DNA from: Leptospira weilii
GTDB lineage: Bacteria; Spirochaetota; Leptospiria; Leptospirales; Leptospiraceae
NCBI RefSeq assembly: GCF_006874765.1
Contig: NZ_CP040840.1
Location: 300,001 to 310,000 of the forward strand
Length of the DNA: 10,000 nt
Reading direction: 5' to 3'
Shown: positions 1 through 10,000 of the stretch, one piece after another
Layout: each line of letters opens with the position of its first letter
How positions within the stretch are numbered: the first letter of the stretch is position 1
The notes under the pieces: generated by a model
What the model was told of the DNA's origin: nothing
What the model saw: the letters and a program-made list of their open reading frames with translations, nothing else
Database searches by the model: none
Made by a program: the position numbers and the translations under genes

Positions 1-396
<396 letters not shown>

Positions 397-460
397 GATT
401 TTTTAAAACAAATAATTAGAAATTTCTTATATTAAGATAATTTGCGATCCATGGGAAATG

Positions 461-640
461 TTAGCATTCGAACGTATGAAAATAATACTGTGATAAGTTT
501 GTCAAAAGTTAGAATATGAAATCTTCTTCAAAAAGCCAACAGTTCCGAATTAGACGTAATTTTTGAAAACTTCTGCCTTTTTGCAAAATTGCCCGTTAAT
601 TTTTGATGCCATTTTTATTTGTCCGAGTGGTAAGTTTTAT
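461..640 (-). repeat. Decayed repeat element, copy A (coding remnant)
   Basis: The reverse complement of this stretch aligns by eye with plus-strand 8078-8247 over about 170 bp with few gaps, at roughly two thirds to three quarters identity. Its core (476-515) also matches 8498-8534. Read on the minus strand, the end translates as LSQYYFHTFEC followed by a stop at 463-461; copy B gives LSQYSIHAPEY followed by a stop at the equivalent place. Keeping a matching C-terminus and stop suggests the element was once protein-coding. Copy A has further in-frame stops, so it is dead. The parent gene is not recognised. Confidence 0.55.
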
Positions 641-693
641 AAAAATTCATTCAAAAAATTGAAAGTTAAACCTGATTGTACTTGTAAGTATAT

Positions 694-794
694 AATAGAG
701 TTTTTGAAAAATTAATTCTCATTTATTTTTGTTTCATTGAAATGGCGATTCAAGGTTGTTCATATCGACTATTGAATTTTTCAACAACTCTATT
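694..794. repeat. MITE-like element with 20-bp terminal inverted repeats
   Basis: The left end (694-713, AATAGAGTTTTTGAAAAATT) and the reverse complement of the right end (775-794) agree at 19 of 20 positions, around a 61-bp AT-rich core with no open frame. Pairing stops abruptly on both sides. That is the architecture of a small non-autonomous mobile element or a large hairpin. I see no clear target-site duplication. It ends about 100 bp upstream of the hydrolase start, so it could carry or block transcription signals. Confidence 0.55.
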
Positions 795-875
795 GAAGTT
801 TCTAAAATCCTGAACTAAAAACCGGAGGTTGCCTGAAAATCTAAGTTATCTTATTGTTTTGGGATTTAGTGATTT

Positions 876-881
876 AAAGGA
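876..881 (+). promoter_or_regulatory. Ribosome binding site of the hydrolase gene
   Basis: AAAGGA lies 11 nt before the TTG at 893. The alternative ATG at 926 has only a weak AAAG about 13 nt upstream, so this site favours the TTG start. Confidence 0.4.
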
Positions 882-892
882 TGGATTGAATC

Positions 893-1657
893 TTGAACTA
901 TATTTTAATAAAGTCATTCTATTGTATGAGAATCATTTTTTACGCAGTAACACTATTCTACTCGATAAACGTTTTTAGTAAGGACAACAATGCCGAACGC
1001 AATTATAAACCAAATGAATGTGTCGTATTGATTCATGGATTTTTAAGATCATCGTCTCAGTTGAAGAAAATAGGGGATTATTTTTTAAAATACGGTTATT
1101 CAGTTCATTATGTTGACTACATTTCTCGGGTAAATCAGATTGTGAAAATTTCAGATACTTATGTTTTGCCGATCGTCCGATTGAATTGTGGTAATTATGA
1201 TAAAATTCATTTTGTCACTCATTCGGCCGGTGGAGTGATCGTTAGATATTTTTTGGGAAAACACCATTTAAAAAATCTCGGAAGAGTAGTAATGTTAGCC
1301 CCTCCTAATAGAGGTAGCGAGGTTGCGGATTTACTTTCACAATTCTCATTCGTTAACTATTTACTAGGTCCAATGTTAAAAGAGCTAGGAACCGATAAAA
1401 TAAGCTTTGTAAATTCTCTTGGACTTCCGAATTTTGAATATGGCGTGATCATGGGAAACTCAACGTTAGATCCGATTTCTTCCCTGATCATACCAGGCGA
1501 TGACGACGGTAGGGTCTCGGTTGATAAGAGTAAGTTGGCAAATATGAAGGACTTTCTGTTAGTGAATAAAACGCATACTTTTCTAATGGATGCTACGGAA
1601 GTACAAGAAGCCTCCTTAAATTTTATTCGGACAGGTAAGTTTTTAAAATCCGAGTAA
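893..1657 (+). CDS. Exported alpha/beta hydrolase (lipase/esterase-like)
   Basis: A serine hydrolase of the alpha/beta fold, probably acting on an ester or lipid substrate outside the cytoplasm. Numbered from the TTG start (254 residues): a hydrophobic signal-like segment spans about 13-29; HGF at 48-50 is the usual oxyanion-hole loop after the first core strand; THSAGG at 109-114 is the nucleophile elbow with Ser111, having Thr where most members have Gly. A-P-P-N-R-G-S at 136-142 is typical of lipase-like members. The Asp-rich DDDGRVSV (203-210) should supply the acid, and His228 in KTHTF the catalytic histidine. The start is uncertain: TTG 893 has a ribosome binding site, while ATG 926 gives a 243-residue protein that begins directly with the signal peptide. 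Substrate is unknown. It stands alone between two repeat-rich or empty gaps. Confidence 0.8.
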   Translation: MNYILIKSFYCMRIIFYAVTLFYSINVFSKDNNAERNYKPNECVVLIHGFLRSSSQLKKIGDYFLKYGYSVHYVDYISRVNQIVKISDTYVLPIVRLNCGNYDKIHFVTHSAGGVIVRYFLGKHHLKNLGRVVMLAPPNRGSEVADLLSQFSFVNYLLGPMLKELGTDKISFVNSLGLPNFEYGVIMGNSTLDPISSLIIPGDDDGRVSVDKSKLANMKDFLLVNKTHTFLMDATEVQEASLNFIRTGKFLKSE

Positions 1658-1920
1658 AGAGCGGTCAATTCGGTATGATTTTCGCATTATCGCAAATTAA
1701 TTAATGTGAATTCGATATGAAAAATTAGAGAGACCTTTCTGCGAGTATGAATTCCCACACTTTCAGCATATAGCCTTAAAATCACATCTCTTCTAAGTTT
1801 TTTTATCATTGAACTTCTTATAGTAATTCCTGCGTTTAACTTTTTTACGAAAAATTTTGGTCTTTGTTCCGAACTGAAATTTATTAGAAATTGATAGTAA
1901 AGAGATTTATGAAATTCTAA

Positions 1921-3893
<1,973 letters not shown>

Positions 3894-4044
3894 AATGATA
3901 AGTTGTAGAATACGGTCTTTCTGGCAATCGAATTGTAACGCTACTTTCAAATCGTTTTCATTTCAGTTTTCGGTTAGTTTTAAACCCGCTTCTCTGAAAT
4001 TGTTTACATTCGATTGAATCGGTGTCCGTTCTCGATGAATTCTG

Positions 4045-4072
4045 TTGACTCCCATTCCAAAGAGTAGATAAA
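4045..4072 (+). promoter_or_regulatory. Possible sigma-70-type promoter of lnt
   Basis: TTGACT (4045-4050) and GATAAA (4067-4072) are separated by 16 bp, matching the consensus at 5/6 and 4/6 positions. Transcription would start only a few bases before the ATG at 4083, giving a very short leader, which fits the missing ribosome binding site. Chance matches are common in AT-rich DNA. Confidence 0.25.
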
Positions 4073-4082
4073 CGTTTTATTC

Positions 4083-5855
<1,773 letters not shown>

Positions 5856-5890
5856 TTGAAAAATTCTTTTAGGAAAAATGGATTTAAATC

Positions 5891-5915
5891 TGTTCATATT
5901 TTGTTTAAATGAACA
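5891..5915. repeat. Small hairpin downstream of lnt
   Basis: TGTTCAT (5891-5897) pairs with ATGAACA (5909-5915) around an 11-nt loop. It lies 36 bp after the lnt stop. The stem is AT-rich and no T-run follows, so a terminator role is doubtful. Confidence 0.25.
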
Positions 5916-6005
5916 TAAATCTGGAGGTTCGTTCTTTAAGGTTTGAAAGGGAATTTGAATCTAAAAAAGAGCGAATATTTTATACTATAAACGACTAAAT
6001 GTTAA

Positions 6006-6497
6006 ATGAAACCCATTTCGGTTAAATACCCGTTTGTTCCAAAGTCCAATCGGTCTTTGATCCCAGGTCAATTTTGGGCAATTCCGTTGTACAACGGGAA
6101 GTTTGCCTGTGGAAGAGTCATCGAAGTTCATACTTTTGAAACGAAGATGTTTTTGGCAGGTTTGATGGATTGGATTGGGGAAGTGGTTCCAAAAGAAAAC
6201 GACTTGGCCGGAAAACAAACTATAAAACAAGGCCAAATACATATTAAGACTATTCATGAAACTGCGTTAGATAAAAAAATATTAGGATATAGAAATTTAT
6301 ATTTAGATTATATAGAGCCTGATCTTTTTAGGTCACAAGATGGTTATCAGTTAGGAAGTTCCAAATTGATGAAAGGATATAAAGAAATCCGGTTTTTGAC
6401 AAAAGATGAATCGGATTTTTATCCGATTTTTTCTACTTGGGGTTATGATGTGATCCGTATTTTGGCGGAAGAATTATCGGTATCAAAGAAGATTTAA
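6006..6497 (+). CDS. Small soluble protein resembling Imm26-type immunity proteins
   Basis: A 163-residue protein without signal peptide or membrane segment. Residues 20-38 contain the pattern P-G-Q-F-W-A-I-P-L followed by N-G-K-F-A-C-G-R-V, which resembles the opening beta strands of Imm26-like proteins predicted to neutralise polymorphic toxins (typically G-D-x-F-x-I-P-L ... D-G-x-x-A-x-G-x-V). The rest is mixed, with several aromatic residues (W56, Y95, Y102, W145). This family call is from memory of the pattern and is tentative; a housekeeping protein of unknown role is possible. ATG 6006 is the only sensible start, although no Shine-Dalgarno is evident. A TATACTATAAA stretch at 5981-5991 could hold a -10 box. 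No toxin gene or partner lies on either side, so if it is an immunity protein it is an orphan here. Confidence 0.6.
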   Translation: MKPISVKYPFVPKSNRSLIPGQFWAIPLYNGKFACGRVIEVHTFETKMFLAGLMDWIGEVVPKENDLAGKQTIKQGQIHIKTIHETALDKKILGYRNLYLDYIEPDLFRSQDGYQLGSSKLMKGYKEIRFLTKDESDFYPIFSTWGYDVIRILAEELSVSKKI

Positions 6498-6600
6498 AAA
6501 TTTTTCACGCTATTAAAGGTTATATAATAAAGTATTGATATTTTGTAATAAAATAACGCGAGTTTGGTGCAAGACTCAAGAAATCCATGATTTATTCTTC

Positions 6601-6711
6601 TGTAGGAAGTTGGAATTTGAACTTTGTAAATTTATTTCTAAAATGTGGGAACTACAACAAATCGCGATTTTACGAACAAATTCTAAAAGTAGGGAACTCC
6701 TACTTTTAGAA
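6601..6711. repeat. Degenerate ~44-bp tandem repeat ending in a perfect stem-loop
   Basis: The motif GT(A/G)GGAA or GTAGGGAA recurs at 6602, 6645 and 6689, so the spacing is 43-44 bp. The first two units both end in TTCTAAAA. The third copy forms a hairpin: TTCTAAAAGTAGG (6681-6693) pairs perfectly with CCTACTTTTAGAA (6699-6711) around a 5-nt loop. The 13-bp stem could act as a bidirectional transcription barrier. From memory, short GTAGGAACTCCTAC-like palindromes recur between leptospiral genes, but I cannot count copies here. Confidence 0.5.
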
Positions 6712-6757
6712 AATTCTTTCTCATTTTTCTTACGCCGAATTCACGTTAATATAAAAG

Positions 6758-6771
6758 TTCCTATATAGGAA
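6758..6771. promoter_or_regulatory. 14-bp perfect palindrome
   Basis: TTCCTATATAGGAA is fully self-complementary and lies about 300 bp upstream of the lipoprotein start. It could be an operator for a dimeric regulator, or a shrunken relative of the GTAGGAA hairpins just upstream. No function is shown. Confidence 0.25.
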
Positions 6772-7052
6772 TAAACCTTTATGCCTAAGATTCTAATTTT
6801 TAAAGACTAAGAATGCGAAGTTGTTGTATTCCGATTTTATTTTTTACGGAAAAATTAATCTTTAGGGAACGAAATTCTCGTTTTAAATTCGCACTAACCG
6901 AAATTTAAACTTACAAAATATTTTTATTTGTTTTATTTGTGAAAAAAATGAACTTACGCTTGTTAGGTTATCGCGTATGCGAGAAAAATGAATCTTTTGT
7001 GTTTTTTAGGTCAATCGTGTCAACGGATTAGATTTAGAATTTCTCGTAATTT

Positions 7053-7058
7053 TAGGAG
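7053..7058 (+). promoter_or_regulatory. Ribosome binding site of the DUF1554 lipoprotein
   Basis: TAGGAG lies 13 nt before ATG 7072. The distance is somewhat long, but it supports this start over the in-frame ATG at 6988, whose extra N-terminus would bury the lipoprotein signal. Confidence 0.4.
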
Positions 7059-7071
7059 TAAATCAAAGATT

Positions 7072-7887
7072 ATGAAGATTAAATATAAATTTACGATCTT
7101 ATCAGCTTTCACGCTGGTATTTGTCGCGTGTTTGAATAAGTCATCTGATGATAATACGGTTTTAAGCGGATTACTTTCGCTTGTCTCTAACGAACAGAGA
7201 TGTGCCGGATTGGATTGTACTAAAAATCGTACGGCAACAGATCGAATTGTAAATGGGAATCAGCTCCAGAGTGTACAAAATCTACAGTCAGCTTTTCCAC
7301 CTGGCTCCACTCCGTATATTTTTACAACATCGTCTTTTGGTGTTGTTCACAATGGAAACTTTGGAGGAATTTCTGGAGCGGATGCGTTTTGTCAGAGCAA
7401 TATTCCTTCAAACATTCCTCGTACCGGAATATACAAAGCAATGCTAACGGACGGAGTCAATAGAGTGGCGACTACTGTAAATTCCAGCTCTACAATTGGA
7501 CAAGTAGACTGGGTGTTCCAACCGAATCAAAAATATCAAAGAGCTGAGGACGGCGCGATTGTAATGACCACGAATAGTTCCGGTATGTTTGATTTTGCAA
7601 GCGGTGCAACACTGGAAAATCCGTTTACACTTCAGCAAGAGTCCGGTCAGTGGACCGGCTTAAATTCGGATTGGACAACTTGGAAATCCGGAGGATTACC
7701 GGTTGCTTGTGATTCCTGGAATAGTTCTACTTCTGCTCGTTATGGATCGTTTGGGAGCTCGACTCGTACGGACTCGGACATTCTTGCGGCGAACATTTCG
7801 GCGAGAAGAAGTTTTACCGCAAGTTGTGCCACCGTCGGCTCGGGCTATGGTCCGTATAAATTCGGTCTGGTCTGCGTGGAGCAGTGA
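7072..7887 (+). CDS. DUF1554 / Len-like (endostatin-like) lipoprotein
   Basis: Residues 1-19 form a lipoprotein signal peptide (basic MKIKYK, then a hydrophobic run), with Phe-Val-Ala before Cys20, a relaxed spirochaete lipobox. A low-complexity spacer runs to about residue 80. Residues 82-271 match my memory of the Leptospira-specific DUF1554 domain: a T-S-S-F start, then NGNFGGISGADAFC (94-107), the Y-K-A-M-L-x-D-G-V-N-R-V-A stretch (121-133), VDW (145-147), WTGLNSDWTTW (194-204), and the C-terminal LVCVEQ. Len proteins of this type are surface lipoproteins; some members are reported to bind laminin, fibronectin or complement factor H. This copy cannot be assigned to a named Len protein or ligand. 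ATG 7072 is preferred over 6988 because it places the signal peptide at the N-terminus. It is monocistronic. Confidence 0.85.
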   Translation: MKIKYKFTILSAFTLVFVACLNKSSDDNTVLSGLLSLVSNEQRCAGLDCTKNRTATDRIVNGNQLQSVQNLQSAFPPGSTPYIFTTSSFGVVHNGNFGGISGADAFCQSNIPSNIPRTGIYKAMLTDGVNRVATTVNSSSTIGQVDWVFQPNQKYQRAEDGAIVMTTNSSGMFDFASGATLENPFTLQQESGQWTGLNSDWTTWKSGGLPVACDSWNSSTSARYGSFGSSTRTDSDILAANISARRSFTASCATVGSGYGPYKFGLVCVEQ

Positions 7888-7964
7888 TAAATAAGATCGA
7901 ATGATGGTTTCAGAATATTCTATTTTTTAGAAATATAGTACAATCCGATTTCGAAAAGTAATTT

Positions 7965-7996
7965 AGATGGCGGGATAAGAAATGACCCCGCTATTT
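7965..7996 (+). terminator. Probable terminator of the lipoprotein gene
   Basis: AGATGGCGGG (7965-7974) pairs with CCCGCTATTT (7987-7996), allowing two G-U pairs, around a 12-nt loop. The stem is GC-rich at its apex side and followed by TTATTTA. It is 77 bp after the stop codon and is the most terminator-like hairpin in the window. Confidence 0.45.
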
Positions 7997-8041
7997 TATT
8001 TACTCTATATGATTAATTTTTTTGAATATTCTGTTTTTAAG

Positions 8042-8247
8042 ATGAGTTTAAATTCTGATTTGAGAATTTCATTACTGCTCGAACTCATGAAAATGATGCT
8101 CGAAAATAAGCGGTCGATTTTGCAAAGTACGGCGGTTCTCAAAAATTAAGTCAAATCGGGATTTCCGACTTTTTAGAGGAAGATTCCAACATTCTAATTT
8201 TCGAAATAAGTTTATCACAGTATTCTATTCATGCGCCCGAATACTAG
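8042..8247 (+). pseudogene. Decayed coding remnant, repeat copy B
   Basis: This is the best-preserved copy of the element also seen at 461-640 (inverted) and 8498-8534. An open stretch at 8110-8244 encodes 45 residues ending in LSQYSIHAPEY and a TAG. It includes F-A-K-Y-G-G-S-Q-K-L and G-I-S-D-F-L-E-E-D, which read like real protein. The frame is closed upstream by TAA at 8107. A second open frame from ATG 8042 (35 codons, in another phase) overlaps it, consistent with a frameshifted gene fragment. There is no start codon with a ribosome binding site. The parent protein is not recognised; a transposase or another multicopy gene is possible. Confidence 0.45.
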
Positions 8248-8259
8248 TCAATTGTGATA
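8213..8259. repeat. Nested inverted repeat
   Basis: Outer arms TATCACA (8213-8219) and TGTGATA (8253-8259) enclose inner arms AGTATTC (8219-8225) and GAATACT (8239-8245), with a 13-nt loop. Copy A keeps the left arm sequence but only part of the pairing, so the hairpin may be specific to copy B. It could be an operator or a remnant of an element end. Confidence 0.35.
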
Positions 8260-8299
8260 GTTGCCACAGAAATCGTTTTTTTTACTGCCGATCTTATCA

Positions 8300-8362
8300 A
8301 ATAGAGTACCGTTATTTGAGCATAAATCCCGCGTTTAGACGTAAAATTTTGGACACTCTATT
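8300..8362. repeat. Short element bounded by AATAGAGT / ACTCTATT
   Basis: AATAGAGT (8300-8307) and ACTCTATT (8355-8362) are perfect inverted repeats. The same 8 bp open the left arm of the MITE-like element at 694-794, whose right end shares the last 7, CTCTATT. The inner sequences do not pair well. It may be a decayed relative of that element, or coincidence. Confidence 0.25.
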
Positions 8363-8397
8363 ATGTAGAAATGAATAGAAAAGATTCTTATCTTCAA

Positions 8398-8537
8398 GTG
8401 CAAGCTCTTACGGTACTGAGAATTAAAGGATTTTTGAGAGAATGTAGGGGTTTTACGGATTGTTTCTATTTTGGAATTTATGACTTTTTTTGAGTAGTTC
8501 TAACTTGTTGGACAAACTCATAGTATTATTTTCATGG
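8398..8537 (+). repeat. Decayed repeat element, copy C (partial)
   Basis: The core at 8498-8534 matches the reverse complement of 476-515 closely (shared tracts include GACAAACT and AGTATTATTTTCAT). It differs mainly by an in-frame 3-base loss and a CAG to TAG change that makes a stop inside the S-Q-Y-Y-F-H stretch. Upstream, the frame reads G-F-L-R-E ... G-I-Y-D-F-F, which parallels F-A-K-Y ... G-I-S-D-F-L of copy B. The outer limits are approximate. It sits about 150 bp after copy B in the same orientation. Confidence 0.4.
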
Positions 8538-8799
8538 GTAATCGATTTAGAAGTGCCGTTTGATTGTTACTCACATTTTGCGGAAAGTTTGAGTGTTGTA
8601 AAAGTTTTCACAAATTACATTTCATCGGGATACCTGTGTCGGGGTGGTAAGAGCTAAATTTCTACATACAAATCCAAGTTTTGACGACTCTCATCAAATT
8701 AAAAAAGAACTACGAGCCTGTTCCAAACCGTAGGAACAATTGCAGCGATCCGCGAAGATTCTAATAAGATCGAATGGTTTTGGGACGGACTCTAACCCG

Positions 8800-8837
<38 letters not shown>

Positions 8838-8840
8838 CTC

Positions 8841-8856
8841 TTGGTTCTTAAACCAA
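8841..8856. repeat. Small hairpin next to the 3' end of the last gene
   Basis: TTGGTT and AACCAA form a perfect 6-bp stem with a 4-nt loop, 3 bp past the stop codon of the minus-strand gene. There is no T-run on either side, so it is at best a weak terminator. Confidence 0.25.
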
Positions 8857-8858
8857 CT

Positions 8859-9989
<1,131 letters not shown>

Positions 9990-10000
9990 TCCAAAAATCC

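Larger units (their letters stand above)
397..892. other. Non-coding gap with decayed repeats
   Basis: No credible gene is visible in this 496-bp AT-rich stretch. It holds a degenerate repeat copy (about 461-640) and a MITE-like inverted-repeat element (694-794), both listed separately. The remainder is plain AT-rich sequence leading to the hydrolase gene. I see no convincing terminator for the upstream gene. Confidence 0.7.
6498..7071. other. Repeat-bearing intergenic gap before the lipoprotein gene
   Basis: No gene is supported in this 574-bp stretch. It contains a degenerate 44-bp repeat ending in a strong stem-loop (6601-6711) and a 14-bp palindrome (6758-6771), both listed separately. 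A 77-codon open frame crosses the repeats but lacks any gene-like signal. Confidence 0.65.

Noticed and set aside
1790..1835. Possible fourth copy of the decayed element
   Set aside because: It shares only short tracts such as TTCTAA and ATAGTA with the copy C core and needs several gaps, so it may be AT-rich coincidence.
3894..3950. TTG-initiated extension of MurA by 19 residues
   Set aside because: The extra residues show no MurA homology and family members begin near the [10 protein letters not shown] segment, so ATG 3893 is preferred.
6535..6768. 77-codon open frame on the plus strand
   Set aside because: It starts with TTG, crosses the repeat array and hairpin, and its sequence is not protein-like.
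6988..7071. Longer start for the DUF1554 lipoprotein
   Set aside because: It would place 28 polar residues before the signal peptide and lipobox. ATG 7072 has an upstream TAGGAG.
8371..8493. 40-residue open frame starting MNRKDSYLQV
   Set aside because: There is no ribosome binding site, and its 3' half overlaps the decayed repeat copy C, so it is more likely a remnant than a gene.

Overview
The window is AT-rich chromosomal DNA, most likely from a pathogenic Leptospira. The clues are the low GC, frequent TTG starts, wide repeat-strewn intergenic gaps, a relaxed spirochaete-type lipobox, and a lipoprotein whose C-terminal domain matches the Leptospira-specific DUF1554 / endostatin-like (Len) family. 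This assignment comes from recognition, not from a database search.

Layout. Bases 1-396 hold the 3' part of an unrecognised gene whose product carries an internal duplication. Bases 397-892 are non-coding: a decayed repeat copy (about 461-640, minus orientation) and a 101-bp MITE-like element with 20-bp terminal inverted repeats (694-794). Bases 893-1657 encode an exported alpha/beta hydrolase. On the minus strand, murA (3893-2595) overlaps by 4 nt a gene for a four-cluster ferredoxin-type protein of NapF/NapG style (2598-1921), so the two look like one operon. Diverging from it is lnt (4083-5855), apolipoprotein N-acyltransferase. Bases 6006-6497 encode a small protein resembling Imm26-type immunity proteins, with no toxin nearby. 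A repeat-rich gap follows, then the DUF1554 lipoprotein gene (7072-7887) with a plausible terminator. The gap 7888-8858 carries two more decayed copies of the element seen near position 500. The window closes with a minus-strand gene for an exported protein that may have a lipocalin-like fold (9989-8859).

How the genes relate. The common theme is the cell envelope: murA for peptidoglycan precursors, lnt for lipoprotein maturation, a lipoprotein that would be an Lnt substrate, and two exported proteins. Apart from the murA-ferredoxin pair, nothing shows that they form one system. MurA carries Asp where fosfomycin-sensitive enzymes have Cys, which fits the known fosfomycin tolerance of leptospires.

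I did not find a convincing new multi-gene system. The least-explained signals are the three-copy decayed element, the MITE-like element, and the ferredoxin coupled to murA.
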